Assembly (NCBI RefSeq): GCF_005116735.1
Contig: NZ_SWDB01000040.1
Coordinates: 1-51,280 of the forward strand
Length of the DNA stretch: 51,280 bases
Direction: 5' to 3'
From: Thalassotalea mangrovi
GTDB lineage: Bacteria; Pseudomonadota; Gammaproteobacteria; Enterobacterales; Alteromonadaceae
The translations under genes were made by a program, and so were the position numbers. The notes beneath the pieces were generated by a model. The model was not told the origin of the DNA, did no database searches, and saw only the letters and a program-made list of their open reading frames with translations. Each line of letters starts with the position of its first letter. The stretch's first letter is position 1. Shown here in pieces: positions 1-9,733 of this stretch.

Positions 1-44
1 TCGAATTTATCTATTTATTCCCTTGTTTTCTCTGAATTATTTGT

Positions 45-68
45 GGGGATAGCTCAGACTCTGACCCC
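45..68. repeat. REP-like motif ending in CTCTGACCCC
   Basis: A short stretch begins GGGG and ends with ACTCTGACCCC, just after the stop of the minus-strand gene at 90. Motifs of the GGGGTCAGAG type recur in many gammaproteobacterial genomes next to REP-associated transposases; that is from general knowledge. Only one copy was noticed here, so calling it a repeat is tentative. Confidence 0.3.
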
Positions 69-89
69 TTGATTTTATCTTATTGAATT

Positions 90-350
90 TTAAATGTTTT
101 TCTTATCCAACTTTGCTATTTTTTGCAGAAAATCGTCCAGTTCGATGGCGCGTTTGCAATCCAATTGATGTTTGTTGTGAAAGAAGATGTGTAGTTTTAC
201 CGCATGATCAGACAATGTCAGTGTATAACCATCGTAATCGCTTTCGGCTGTGAGGTCGCCAAGCTTATATGCGCCATCGATGCGCTGACCATGACTGATA
301 ATTTTATTACATACCCGCAGGGCCTGCTTAAGGTCAATTGCTTCTTGCAT
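90..350 (-). CDS. DUF3081-like small protein
   Basis: An 86-residue cytoplasmic protein with no signal peptide or membrane segment. Its central YDGYTLTLSD and HIFFHNKHQLD stretches and its length resemble the DUF3081 family of Shewanella, Vibrio and relatives, whose function is unknown. The ATG at 350 is preceded by GGGGATTATC, a good ribosome-binding site. It is transcribed away from the VOC gene at 476. The family assignment is from memory of its pattern; no function is proposed. Confidence 0.7.
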   Translation of the reverse strand: MQEAIDLKQALRVCNKIISHGQRIDGAYKLGDLTAESDYDGYTLTLSDHAVKLHIFFHNKHQLDCKRAIELDDFLQKIAKLDKKNI

Positions 351-393
351 GATAATCCCCGTTACCTTTATTCCATCTGTAATACCAATCTAC

Positions 394-425
394 GATGCAG
401 ATAATATTAAAGTTTGCTCTGCATC
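394..425. promoter_or_regulatory. 8-bp inverted repeat between divergent genes
   Basis: GATGCAGA (394-401) and TCTGCATC (418-425) form a perfect inverted repeat with a 16-nt AT-rich spacer. It lies between the start of the DUF3081-like gene (350) and that of the VOC gene (476), so it may be an operator or a hairpin. Upstream, AATACCAATC at 381-390 resembles the terminus of the MITE seen at 46850, so a decayed mobile element is also possible. Confidence 0.3.
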
Positions 426-475
426 AATAGCTTGATTATAACTAAACCAGATATTGTTATTTGTATGAGAGTGAA

Positions 476-868
476 ATGACACAAAAAATTCGCAACTTTT
501 CCTATTTGGTTAAAGAGTATGATGCGACCATCGCCTTTTTTACTAACAAGCTTGGCTTTACCCTATTAAGCGACGTAGATCTGGGCGGCGGCAAACGCTG
601 GGTGCAGTTGCAGCCTGATGGCGCATCCGAATTTGCCCTGGCACTTACCCTGGCAGATACGCCGGACCAGCAGCAGGCGGTTGGCAAGCAAGCCGGGGAT
701 GCGGTGTTAATGATTTTACAGACCGATAATTTCCAACGTGACTATGCGTTGATGTTAAATGCAGGCATCGTTTTTAACGAAACGCCCAGAATTGAACCCT
801 ACGGCATGGTGGCAGTATTCGAAGACCTTTACGGCAACCTCTGGGATTTACTGGAACCGAACTCATAG
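476..868 (+). CDS. VOC (glyoxalase/bleomycin-resistance) family protein
   Basis: A single-module vicinal-oxygen-chelate protein of 130 residues: an early SYLVKEYDATIAFFTNKLGF segment, then a C-terminal FEDLYGNLWDLLEP ending in which the Glu in the last strand is the usual metal ligand. An in-frame TTG at 461 exists, but GAGAG just before the ATG at 476 favours the later start. The substrate cannot be told from sequence. It converges on hutI, separated by a small GC-rich palindrome. Confidence 0.85.
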   Translation: MTQKIRNFSYLVKEYDATIAFFTNKLGFTLLSDVDLGGGKRWVQLQPDGASEFALALTLADTPDQQQAVGKQAGDAVLMILQTDNFQRDYALMLNAGIVFNETPRIEPYGMVAVFEDLYGNLWDLLEPNS

Positions 869-880
869 GGTTAGCGCAGC

Positions 881-910
881 GTCATGCCGGGCTTCGACCC
901 GGAATCTCTA
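881..910. repeat. REP-like GC-rich palindrome, possible bidirectional terminator
   Basis: GTCATG is followed by CCGGG (887-891), loop CTTCGA and CCCGG (898-902), then ATCTCTATTTTT. The form matches a GTCATGCCGGGCTTGACCCGG-type palindrome dispersed in many proteobacteria. It sits between the convergent VOC and hutI genes, where it could end transcription on the plus strand. Only one copy was seen in the window. Confidence 0.45.
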
Positions 911-929
911 TTTTTAACTGAAACCTCAA

Positions 930-2192
930 TTAAGCGACTTTTTCACCGGCTTTATAAACTGCGGTTAACGGATTAACCCCATACTGATAGCAAAGCTGAG
1001 CAACCTGTTCGATATTAAACACCGCGATATCGGCCTGCTTCCCAACTTCTAATGAACCAACCTTATCATCAACACCTAAAGCTTTGGCGCCATGAATCGT
1101 GACACCAGCGATGGCTTCTGCCGGCGTCAGGCGAAATAAGGTACAAGCCATATTAAGCATTAACTGTATCGAGTGGATGGGCGAAGATCCCGGGTTTGCA
1201 TCGGTTGCAATAGCCATCGCCACGCCGTGTTCGCGCAACGCTTCAATCGGCGGCAGCTTAGTCTCACGCAGAAAATAAAACGCCCCAGGCAATAATACCG
1301 CCGCCATGTCAGCGTCTCGCATCGCTTTGATACCACCTTCTGACAGGTATTCCAGATGATCGCTGGACATCGCCTGATATTTCGCTGCCAATGCGGTTCC
1401 CCCTAGATCCGACAACTGCTCGGCATGCACTTTAATGGCGATATTATGTTGCTGAGCGGCTTTAAAAACACGTTCGGTCTGTTCAATATTAAAGCCAATA
1501 CCCTCACAGAATACATCTACCGCATCCGCCAGGTTTGCCTCTGCTACTGCTGGTAACATTTCATTGCATACCACATCAATGTAGCCATCAGCATTATCAG
1601 CAAATTCCACTGGCAATGCGTGCGCGCCCAGAAATGTTTTACGAACTTCAATACCAGGTTGTTCACCAAGGCGACTGGCGACTTTCAACATCTTCAATTC
1701 GGTCTCAGTATCCAGGCCATAACCCGATTTCACCTCGATCGTGGTCACGCCTTCCGCCTGCAATGCCTGCATCCGCGCCAGCGCCGATGCAAACAATTCC
1801 TGCTCATTAGCATCTCGGGTCGCTTTAACCGTCGAGACAATACCGCCACCGGCTTTCGCCACTTCCTCGTAACTGGCACCCTGTAAACGCAATTCAAACT
1901 CATTGGCACGATGACCGCCATAAACAATATGGGTATGGCAATCAACCAGGCCTGGCAGCAACCATTGGCCGGCAACATCAATCACTTGCAAGTTTGCATT
2001 GTCACTAATATCCAATGCGGCAATCTCAGTCATGGAACCGGTCCAGACAATCAGGCCATCAGTGACAGCAAGTGCACCATTTTCAATCGCGCCATAGGAA
2101 TTCGCTCCATCGTTCATGGTGGCGATATTGGCGTTGATGAACAGCAATTGCCAGGTCAACGGATTGCTCGAATAAGATGAAGATACAGACAT
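930..2192 (-). CDS. hutI: Imidazolonepropionase
   Basis: Amidohydrolase of histidine catabolism that opens 4-imidazolone-5-propanoate to N-formimino-L-glutamate. The protein has 420 residues. The metal-binding DCHTHIVYGG motif places His86 and His88 at the start of the TIM barrel; later HAEQLSDLGG and IATDANPGSS stretches are typical of HutI. An upstream in-frame ATG at 2336 would add 48 unusual residues; AGGAAC just before the ATG at 2192 and the normal HutI length (about 400) favour the shorter form. It is 45 kb from hutC-hutU-hutH and no TGTA-N2-TACA operator was seen upstream, so control may differ. No hutG or hutF was found in the window. Confidence 0.95.
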   Translation of the reverse strand: MSVSSSYSSNPLTWQLLFINANIATMNDGANSYGAIENGALAVTDGLIVWTGSMTEIAALDISDNANLQVIDVAGQWLLPGLVDCHTHIVYGGHRANEFELRLQGASYEEVAKAGGGIVSTVKATRDANEQELFASALARMQALQAEGVTTIEVKSGYGLDTETELKMLKVASRLGEQPGIEVRKTFLGAHALPVEFADNADGYIDVVCNEMLPAVAEANLADAVDVFCEGIGFNIEQTERVFKAAQQHNIAIKVHAEQLSDLGGTALAAKYQAMSSDHLEYLSEGGIKAMRDADMAAVLLPGAFYFLRETKLPPIEALREHGVAMAIATDANPGSSPIHSIQLMLNMACTLFRLTPAEAIAGVTIHGAKALGVDDKVGSLEVGKQADIAVFNIEQVAQLCYQYGVNPLTAVYKAGEKVA

Positions 2193-2473
2193 TAACTTGT
2201 TCCTAGAAGGTAGCCGAAGCATTGGCTCACAGTAAAAATTTTGCTCATTATAACCAAAGCCGAAGCAAAATGGTGACTCCGATAACAAATCCCTGGTGTG
2301 GTGTTGTAAACCCGACCTAACCGCAAAATCATTCACCTGATGCGCCTTATTCGCCGCAAACTATACTCAGGCTTGTTGATGATAATCCGAACCACTTCAG
2401 CGCTCGTATTACATGTTTTATCGTTCTGGTTTATAGTTATTTGTAGATAATTAAAGTCAATAAAACCAATAGC

Positions 2474-3589
2474 ATGCTTAGACACCGAAGATTTATCGCC
2501 GCCCTGACTGTGGTGACACTATCGATTTTCCCGCGCATTACAGTACATGCAGAGGATCAGGGACAAGCGGTATTAGTTGCCCCGGTGGAAATCAAGGCTG
2601 TCAAAGCGCAACTGCCGATATTTGGTAACCTTGTTCCCTATCGAGAATCAAATTTATCCGTAAAAGTACCGGGCTACGTCGAGGAGATGCTTGTTGATAT
2701 TGGCGATCCGGTGGAAAAAGGTCGTCCGTTGCTGACCCTGGACGCCGTGCAGGCGCAGCTCAATGTACGGCAACTACAGGCTTCCCTCAATGAGGCCAGG
2801 ATCCGCCTCGAAGAAGCTAACCGCCTCGCTGCCGAAGGCGAACAATTGCGTAAAGACCATAATATCTCTAACTCAGAATTTTTAACGAGGATGACGGAAC
2901 GACAGGCTGGTCGCTCGCAGGTGGAGCAGATTAAAGCCCAACTCGACCTGGCGCAGGAGGCCTTGTCGCGCCATACCCTAACGGCACCATTTTCGGGCGT
3001 GATTACCGCCAAACTGACCGAAGTTGGAGAAGCCGTAGGCACAGAAACCGAAGTCTTAACCCTGACCCAGCTTGATCCTGTTTACCTGCAGATTCAGGTG
3101 CCAAGTCGTTATTACGGCAGTCTGACAACCGATACTCAGGTCTTGGTCGATTCGGGCAATGAACAAGAGGCGGCGCTGACCACCACTATCGATCGTATTG
3201 TGCCTCAGGCGGATCCTGCGTTGCGTAGCTTTTTGGTACGTCTGCGCCTGGATAATACAGAACAGCGATGGTTACCCGGAATGAATGTCAGGGCCCGGTT
3301 CCTGATTGATAACAATCAGGACCAGGATGCCCTGTTTTTACCCAAAGACGCCCTGGTTCGCAAGCCAGATGGTCGTGTACTGGTCTTTAAAGTGGTTGAA
3401 AACGGTCAGGCGAATATTGCAAGGGCCGTTCAGGTGAAGCCCGGCATCCTTCAGGACAAAGGGATTTCGGTGACCAGTGAACAGCTTAACGCCGGTGATC
3501 GGGTGGTAATTTACGGTAATGAGTCGCTGGCGGATGGTGATACCATCATCCCCAAATTAACTCGCAGTGCAAAGGGCAAGGTTAGGTAA
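2474..3589 (+). CDS. RND efflux periplasmic adaptor (membrane fusion protein)
   Basis: A 371-residue protein with an N-terminal signal sequence (basic start, hydrophobic stretch, cleavage near HAEDQG). A lipoyl-like domain (SVKVPGYVEEMLVDIGDPVEKG) is followed by a coiled-coil hairpin (about residues 95-155), a second lipoyl half (TAPFSGVITAKLTEVGEAVG) and beta-barrel domains. This is the AcrA/MexA-type layout that links the inner-membrane pump to an outer-membrane channel. The RND permease follows after 1 nt. No outer-membrane factor gene is adjacent. The substrate is unknown. Confidence 0.92.
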   Translation: MLRHRRFIAALTVVTLSIFPRITVHAEDQGQAVLVAPVEIKAVKAQLPIFGNLVPYRESNLSVKVPGYVEEMLVDIGDPVEKGRPLLTLDAVQAQLNVRQLQASLNEARIRLEEANRLAAEGEQLRKDHNISNSEFLTRMTERQAGRSQVEQIKAQLDLAQEALSRHTLTAPFSGVITAKLTEVGEAVGTETEVLTLTQLDPVYLQIQVPSRYYGSLTTDTQVLVDSGNEQEAALTTTIDRIVPQADPALRSFLVRLRLDNTEQRWLPGMNVRARFLIDNNQDQDALFLPKDALVRKPDGRVLVFKVVENGQANIARAVQVKPGILQDKGISVTSEQLNAGDRVVIYGNESLADGDTIIPKLTRSAKGKVR

Positions 3590-3590
3590 C

Positions 3591-6500
3591 ATGCTCAATC
3601 TTATCCTGAAAAAGCCGATTGTATTGCTGGTCGCAATCCTAATTATCTGCCTGTTTGGACTGGCCGCCGCATTTCGGGTTCCGATTCAGATGATCCCGGA
3701 TCTTGACCCGCGCATTATCACCGTAGAAACCCGCTGGCCCGGTGCAACGCCCCAGGATATTGAAACCGAGATTTTGCTTGAACAGGAAGAGTACCTGAAA
3801 AACATCAATGGCCTCGAACGCATGGTTAGCTCCGCATCGTTTGGCAGCGCCGAAATCGAGCTGGAATTTCCTTTTGGCATGGCCATCAATGAGGCTTTGA
3901 TCCTGGTCAACAATGCCCTGTCCCAGGTACCGTCTTATCCGGAAAATGTCGATGAACCCGCCGTCATCGCCAGTTCATTCTCTGGCAATTCTTTCATGTA
4001 TTTTTCCATTCAGTTTCGCGGCCCGGATCAGCGTGACATCACCCATCAGCAGGACTGGATTGAAGATAATATTAAAACCCGCTTAGAACGCATACCCGGG
4101 GTTGCCCGGGCTAATGTTTCCGGTGGTGCCGAAAAACAAATCCATATTCGCTTAAATCCGGCGGAACTTTCCTCCCGAGGCTTAACCGTCGCCGATGTTC
4201 GCAATTCCATTCGCGCTCGCAATCGCGATGTATCCGGCGGCGATATGGATTTTGGCAAGCGTCGCTATTTGATTCGAACGTTAGGAAAATTCAGCGATTT
4301 AGACGATTTGAACAACCTGATTATCAGCGAACAAAATGGATACTATGTACGCCTTAAAGATATTGGCGAAGCGGTGATGGGATACCAGGAAATGCGCAGT
4401 TTTCGGACCACGATTGGTCAGCAAACCATGGGCATATCTATCTCCCGGCAAGTTGATGCCAATGTGATTACATTGAAGAAATTGGTACTGGAACAAGTCG
4501 CTGCGTTAAATAAATCCATCCTTGCCGACCAGGGTCTGGTCATGACTCTCAATTCAGAAGATGTCCGCTACGTCGAAAATTCTGCCAAAACCGTGCTCCA
4601 GAACCTGGTGATAGGAACGATTCTTGCCACCCTGGTATTACTGGTATTCCTGCGCTCTACCAGCGCCACACTCATCGGTGCCCTGGGGATCCCCATTTGT
4701 ATTCTCGCCGCGTTTTTAGGCCTGTCACTGTCCGGGCGCAGTATCAATGTGGTATCGCTTGCAGGTGTCGCTTTTGCCATCGGCATGACGCTGGACAACG
4801 CCATCGTTGCCCTCGAAAATATTACTCGCCATGTTGCCATGGGTAAGCGTCGCATCGACGCCGCCATCGAAGGAATTCGCGAAGTATGGCCAGCAATTCT
4901 TGCCTCAACCTTAACCACGGTGATGGTGTTTCTGCCTATCGTTTTTTTAAAGCAGGAAGCCGGGCAACTATATTCCGATATTGCTATCGCCATTTCCGCA
5001 TCCATTATCATGTCGATGCTGGTCGCTATTACGTTAATCCCAGTTGCCAGCCAGCGTATCCTGAATGTGCGGGAAATGGTCGAACACAAGGGTAAACTGG
5101 ATAAAGCCTTACATGTGACCACCGCCTGGGGTGAGTCGATTGCCACCCGCATCCTTGGTTTCAGCCAATGGATTTTAAAACGCACCAGCCGCCAACTTGG
5201 CGCTGTTGCCATCACAATTGCTATCACTTTATTTACCTTATTGGCGTTAGTGCCAGATGCAGAATATTTGCCGGAAGGTGAAGAAGCCAAGGTGTTTGCC
5301 CGTCTACTGGCACCACCCGGTTACAATATGGCAACCATGAAAGATTTATGGCGCCAGGTGGATAGCGATTTTACTGATAAAGTCGATCGCAGCCGCGTAG
5401 ACTGGTTAAATGAGGAACAACGCCAGGCATTAACCAATAGCCTGGAAGGTGACGCACCTGGCTCTGAAAATGGGGTCGATATCAACGCTGATTTTAAAAC
5501 CCAGGTACCGCCATTGGCGATGCATATTAGTTTTATGTCACCTGGAACCATGACCTTTATTAGTGAACCTATCGATCGCCACGATACGCCACAGCTCATT
5601 GACGCCGTTAGCGAACGCTTTAATGCGATTCCCGGTATGCGCTCCTTTGCCACCCGAGGGTCAATATTCAGCGGCAACCAGGGTGGCACCCGCAGCCTTA
5701 ACATTGAACTGAAAGGTCGGGATCTCAATGTGTTGTACCGCCGTGCATTGCAGTTGATGAGCAGTGCCGGCAAGCTCATTGCTGGTGGACAACTAAACGC
5801 CGATCCTTCGCCACCAACGCTGACCATGTCACAACCTATGGTGGAAGTGATCCCTGACTGGCAACGGGCAGCGGAACTGGGTATCTCGCAGGCCGATTTA
5901 GGATACAGCATCTGGGCATATTCCGATGGCGCCTTTGTCGATGAATTCTATATCGATGACGAGAAAATAGACATGCTATTATTTGCCACTGCCGGTAGCG
6001 TCAATAACCCAAGGGAATTAGAGCATTTAATGTTTTATGGCCCTAACGGTCAACAGGTGCCGCTGTCAGCTTTGGTTCGGCTCAACGAAACCGTTGATAC
6101 GGCGACGATTAGCCGGGTCGATGGTATGCGCACCGTCACCCTGCAAATTATTCCGCCACGCAATATGGCACTGGAACAGGCGCTGACTTTGGTGGAAACT
6201 GAGCTGTTAGCGCCAGTGTCGGCAACCCTGGCAGAAGAAAATATCACTCACACCATTAGTGGCGCCGCCAGTGAACTGGCGCAAACCCGGGATGCCATGC
6301 AAGGCAATTTTCTGTTGGCTATTGTGATTGCCTACCTGTTGATGGTGGCAGTCTTTTCCAATTGGGGTTATCCGTTATTGATCATGACGACCGTACCGAT
6401 TGGCATCAGTGGTGGCATCATCGGCCTTGGCCTGTTTAATGCCATCGGCCACTCCTTGCCGGCGCTCGGACTCGACGCTTATCATCAGCCATTCGATGTG

Positions 6501-6851
6501 ATTACCATGCTCGGCTTTTTGGTGTTAATCGGCACCGTGGTCAATAACCCCATATTGATTGTTGAGCGTTCCATTGCCAACCTGCGGCAAAAGTCGATGC
6601 CGGTAAACGATGCAATCATGGAAGCACTTACGGTAAGGCTGCGACCAGTCATGATGTCGACCATCACCACGATTTTTGGCCTTTCACCGCTGGTTTTTAT
6701 TCCTGGCGAAGGTACTGAATTGTATCGGGGTTTGGGGGTGATAGTCCTATTTGGCCTGTTATTCTCCAGCCTGGTAACCTTACTGATATTACCTGCAATA
6801 TTGTCACTGGTATTTGAGCTTCAGCAACGCTGGCAAGCCAAAACCAAATAA
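3591..6851 (+). CDS. RND efflux inner-membrane permease (AcrB/MMPL-type)
   Basis: A proton-driven pump of 1086 residues with the family layout: an N-terminal membrane helix, a large periplasmic loop, a helix bundle with GMTLDNAIVALENI in TM4, then a second half with the same pattern. Many AcrB-type pumps have two neighbouring Asp in TM4; here the second position is Asn, so proton coupling may differ. The ATG at 3591 follows AAGGTTAGGTAAC and abuts the adaptor stop; the in-frame start at 3567 lies inside the adaptor gene. The pump forms an operon with the adaptor. The substrate class is not evident. Confidence 0.93.
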   Translation: MLNLILKKPIVLLVAILIICLFGLAAAFRVPIQMIPDLDPRIITVETRWPGATPQDIETEILLEQEEYLKNINGLERMVSSASFGSAEIELEFPFGMAINEALILVNNALSQVPSYPENVDEPAVIASSFSGNSFMYFSIQFRGPDQRDITHQQDWIEDNIKTRLERIPGVARANVSGGAEKQIHIRLNPAELSSRGLTVADVRNSIRARNRDVSGGDMDFGKRRYLIRTLGKFSDLDDLNNLIISEQNGYYVRLKDIGEAVMGYQEMRSFRTTIGQQTMGISISRQVDANVITLKKLVLEQVAALNKSILADQGLVMTLNSEDVRYVENSAKTVLQNLVIGTILATLVLLVFLRSTSATLIGALGIPICILAAFLGLSLSGRSINVVSLAGVAFAIGMTLDNAIVALENITRHVAMGKRRIDAAIEGIREVWPAILASTLTTVMVFLPIVFLKQEAGQLYSDIAIAISASIIMSMLVAITLIPVASQRILNVREMVEHKGKLDKALHVTTAWGESIATRILGFSQWILKRTSRQLGAVAITIAITLFTLLALVPDAEYLPEGEEAKVFARLLAPPGYNMATMKDLWRQVDSDFTDKVDRSRVDWLNEEQRQALTNSLEGDAPGSENGVDINADFKTQVPPLAMHISFMSPGTMTFISEPIDRHDTPQLIDAVSERFNAIPGMRSFATRGSIFSGNQGGTRSLNIELKGRDLNVLYRRALQLMSSAGKLIAGGQLNADPSPPTLTMSQPMVEVIPDWQRAAELGISQADLGYSIWAYSDGAFVDEFYIDDEKIDMLLFATAGSVNNPRELEHLMFYGPNGQQVPLSALVRLNETVDTATISRVDGMRTVTLQIIPPRNMALEQALTLVETELLAPVSATLAEENITHTISGAASELAQTRDAMQGNFLLAIVIAYLLMVAVFSNWGYPLLIMTTVPIGISGGIIGLGLFNAIGHSLPALGLDAYHQPFDVITMLGFLVLIGTVVNNPILIVERSIANLRQKSMPVNDAIMEALTVRLRPVMMSTITTIFGLSPLVFIPGEGTELYRGLGVIVLFGLLFSSLVTLLILPAILSLVFELQQRWQAKTK

Positions 6852-6858
6852 AGAATCG

Positions 6859-7374
6859 ATGAAAATACAAATCAGAACCGCAACCTGTGAAGACGCCAAA
6901 GCTCTTTGTGAATTTATGGAGCAATCCTTTCGTGACACCTTTGCTGAATTTAACACCCCTGAAGATATGGATGCCTATTGCCGGAAACATTTCAGTCACG
7001 CACAGCAACGCGACGAAATTCAAAATCCAGGGATCATTACACGATTGATGCTCGCCTCCGCTAACATTGCCGGCTATGTCCAGCTGCGACCAGGCAACGC
7101 TTTTGAGCATTGCCCACTTAGCAACCCCATGCATTTAGACCGAATTTATGTGGCCCGGGAATTTCTCGGTATGGGAGTGGCTGACAGCCTGTTTCTCGAT
7201 TCCATGCAACAGGCTCAGGCATTAAATTGTGATGGCATATGGTTAGGAGTGTGGGAGCATAATCCAAGGGCTATTCGCTTTTATCAGAAGCTGGGGTTTG
7301 TTGAATGTGGAGACACCCGCTTTTGGCTTGGTAACGATAAGCAAAGAGATTTATTGATGCTAAAACGCTTTTAA
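6859..7374 (+). CDS. GNAT family N-acetyltransferase
   Basis: A 171-residue acetyltransferase. The acetyl-CoA-binding region is LDRIYVAREFLGMGVADSLF, followed by GIWLGVWEHNPRAIRFYQKLGFVECG, both typical of RimI-like GNAT proteins. The ATG at 6859 lies 7 nt past the RND permease stop, so it probably belongs to that transcript; a longer in-frame form would overlap the permease. The substrate cannot be assigned. Confidence 0.88.
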   Translation: MKIQIRTATCEDAKALCEFMEQSFRDTFAEFNTPEDMDAYCRKHFSHAQQRDEIQNPGIITRLMLASANIAGYVQLRPGNAFEHCPLSNPMHLDRIYVAREFLGMGVADSLFLDSMQQAQALNCDGIWLGVWEHNPRAIRFYQKLGFVECGDTRFWLGNDKQRDLLMLKRF

Positions 7375-7387
7375 CCGACAACAAAAA

Positions 7388-7411
7388 AACCGGACATGAC
7401 TGTCCGGTCTT
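7388..7411. terminator. Bidirectional rho-independent terminator
   Basis: ACCGGACA (7389-7396), loop TGAC, TGTCCGGT (7401-7408). Read on the minus strand it is followed by a run of seven T, ideal for ending the molybdenum hydroxylase operon; on the plus strand a shorter CTTT tail follows the GNAT gene. Confidence 0.85.
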
Positions 7412-7430
7412 TCGCAACTGCTCGACTCAT

Positions 7431-9722
7431 TTAACTCAGTAGTTTTTTAATATGCTCCGGACGAATCGGTAAATCTTTGACTCGTACACCTACCGCCTGG
7501 TAGATGGCATTACCGATTGCCGGAGCAATGCCAATAACCCCAGGTTCACCAAGGCCAACCGGTACTTCGGTACTATCAATAAATTCGATATCCAGCTCTG
7601 GTACCTGATCATGGCGCAATGGGGTGTAAGTATTCAGGTTCAGGTCTTTAACCTGGCCGTTTTTAAATTCAGTACCCTCATGTAACGCCATGCTTAATCC
7701 CCATAAGGCTCCACCTTCCAGTTGCGCCAGGGCACCATCCGGATGAACGACGGTGCCACAGTCCATCACCAGGGTCAGCTTCTTCACCTCTACTTTTCCT
7801 GACGATTTATCCACTTTAACATGTGCTGCAACCGCGAGCCAGGCTGGCATATTTCGTTCCTGCCCGGAACTTACCGACACACCAACGCCTTCGTTTTCGC
7901 CCGGTTTATCCGATTCGGCTAACTTATCTTTAAGTCGGGACAACACATGATGCAGACGTTTAGCACCACCGGTACTGTTGGGACAGGTACCGGCCTGTTT
8001 TCCTTTACCGTCGAGCAGCGACAAACGAAAATCAATCGGATTCATCCCTGCCTGCTCTGCGGTCTCATCAATAAAGGATTCCAGCCCCCAAACGATCCAA
8101 CCCTGTCCAACCGAACGCAACCAGCCGGGCTTAAAGGTTTTTTGCGCCAAATCATTATTGATGGCTAATGCCCTATGATTAGCCATGCTGTACCAGTGAT
8201 CGGCGCCGGCGGCAGAAAACGGGTCAAGTTTGCCGGTATCGTTGGCTCCTTCCGGCATAAAAGCAGGGGCCATCGCCATGGTTGGCCAGCCCGCACAAAA
8301 ACCATGAGTCATACCCATAAAATTATTATCTTTATCAAAATAGGACTGGAATCTGGAAACGGACGCAGAGCGTGGCTGGTCAAATTTAGAGTCGTCCTCG
8401 CGGGTAAAGATAAACTTTACGGTTTTTCCGGTTTGTTTCGCCGTTAGCGCCGCTGGGATCATATAATCACCAAATAAGCGCCGGCCAAATCCGCCACCGA
8501 GGTAATAGGTATGGATAACCACCTTATCTTCACTGACCTGCAGCGCTTTGGCGATTGCCGGTAAGGTTAACGATTGCCACTGATTACCACCATGAACGTG
8601 CCAGACACCATCTTCCTGGTACACCGTAGCGTTTAATGGCTCAAGTGCCAGGTGCAATACCGTATGGGTCCGATACACACTTTCGAGAGTGTTTTTACTG
8701 TCAGATTTGGCGTTATCGACATTGCCTTCATTGACAAACCAGGCTCCCTGCTTCGGATCGTTAACCAGCTTTTGCCCGTGCGCGAGGATATCCGATTCAC
8801 TGACATCTGCGGTGTCTCCCGCAGTCACATCCACTTTTAGCCGATCCGCCGCTTTAATCGCACTAACATAATCTTTTGCCAATACCACGACCCAGCCCTG
8901 GATCAGTTCACTGGGATCGTCGAGAATTTCATAACCAAGGTAACCATCGATTTTTTTTGCATCGCTGTCATCGACCTTATTGACCTTTGAACCATAGGTG
9001 GTAGGCGGTAACACCGGCCGCGCATAAACCATGCCATCGAATTCTACATCGAGGCCATAAGTTGCAGAGCCATTGATCTTGGCCGGGATATCCAGCGCAT
9101 GGGTTTCTTTACCGATTAAATTGCGCTGCTTGGCTGGTTTGATCGGCAATGCCGCAAGCTCTTCCGGCGTGTAGGTTTTTTCAAGCTTTTCTTTGCTGAC
9201 GATATCGGCAAATGAAATCGCTTTTCCAGAGCAAATAACCTGCGAATTCTCGACCCGACAATCACCAGGTTTTACCTTCAGGAGTTTTGCTCCGGCCTCT
9301 AAGAGCACCATACGACCTGCCGCACCGGCTTGGGAGAACGGCGCAAAAGACTGATGCACCGACCATGAGCCGCCGGTAACCATGTAGCCCCATTTGGGGT
9401 CAGTATCAACGTGGGTAATGCTGACATCATCCCAGTTCGCTCCTAACTCATCAGCAACAATACGCGCCAGGGCTGTACCAACATGCTGCCCCATTTCCGC
9501 CCGGGGAATATTCACATTAATCTGACCATTATTGGCAATTTCAAACCATACGGTTGGCGAAAACCTGTCACTGCCGACACCCTCAGCTATTTCCCTGGTG
9601 GAGACACTGGCATAAGACAACGGCGCAAATGCCATGAGTAGCGACGTCCCGACGCTACCTATTAAAAAGCGGCGACGCGAGTAATTAGTGACGGTCTGTT
9701 TAGCTTCTTTGATCGATTTCAT
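7431..9722 (-). CDS. Molybdopterin-binding subunit of xanthine-oxidase family hydroxylase (IorB-like)
   Basis: A 763-residue large subunit. The N-terminus carries a twin-arginine motif (SRRRFLIG) and a hydrophobic stretch, indicating Tat export of the folded enzyme. The body matches the isoquinoline 1-oxidoreductase beta / aldehyde dehydrogenase form of the family: YYLGGGFGRRLFGDY for the cofactor, and a GLGEPGVIGIAPAIGNAIYQA end that includes the catalytic Glu region. The [2Fe-2S] subunit is encoded 11 nt upstream. There is no FAD subunit, as usual for Ior-type enzymes, which pass electrons to cytochromes. The substrate is unknown; an aromatic N-heterocycle or aldehyde would fit the family. 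Confidence 0.9.
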   Translation of the reverse strand: MKSIKEAKQTVTNYSRRRFLIGSVGTSLLMAFAPLSYASVSTREIAEGVGSDRFSPTVWFEIANNGQINVNIPRAEMGQHVGTALARIVADELGANWDDVSITHVDTDPKWGYMVTGGSWSVHQSFAPFSQAGAAGRMVLLEAGAKLLKVKPGDCRVENSQVICSGKAISFADIVSKEKLEKTYTPEELAALPIKPAKQRNLIGKETHALDIPAKINGSATYGLDVEFDGMVYARPVLPPTTYGSKVNKVDDSDAKKIDGYLGYEILDDPSELIQGWVVVLAKDYVSAIKAADRLKVDVTAGDTADVSESDILAHGQKLVNDPKQGAWFVNEGNVDNAKSDSKNTLESVYRTHTVLHLALEPLNATVYQEDGVWHVHGGNQWQSLTLPAIAKALQVSEDKVVIHTYYLGGGFGRRLFGDYMIPAALTAKQTGKTVKFIFTREDDSKFDQPRSASVSRFQSYFDKDNNFMGMTHGFCAGWPTMAMAPAFMPEGANDTGKLDPFSAAGADHWYSMANHRALAINNDLAQKTFKPGWLRSVGQGWIVWGLESFIDETAEQAGMNPIDFRLSLLDGKGKQAGTCPNSTGGAKRLHHVLSRLKDKLAESDKPGENEGVGVSVSSGQERNMPAWLAVAAHVKVDKSSGKVEVKKLTLVMDCGTVVHPDGALAQLEGGALWGLSMALHEGTEFKNGQVKDLNLNTYTPLRHDQVPELDIEFIDSTEVPVGLGEPGVIGIAPAIGNAIYQAVGVRVKDLPIRPEHIKKLLS

Positions 9723-9733
9723 GGTCAGCCTCC

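Noticed and set aside
4568-5290. 240-codon frame antisense to the RND permease
   Set aside because: It lies wholly inside a well-supported gene on the other strand and shows composition expected of a shadow frame.
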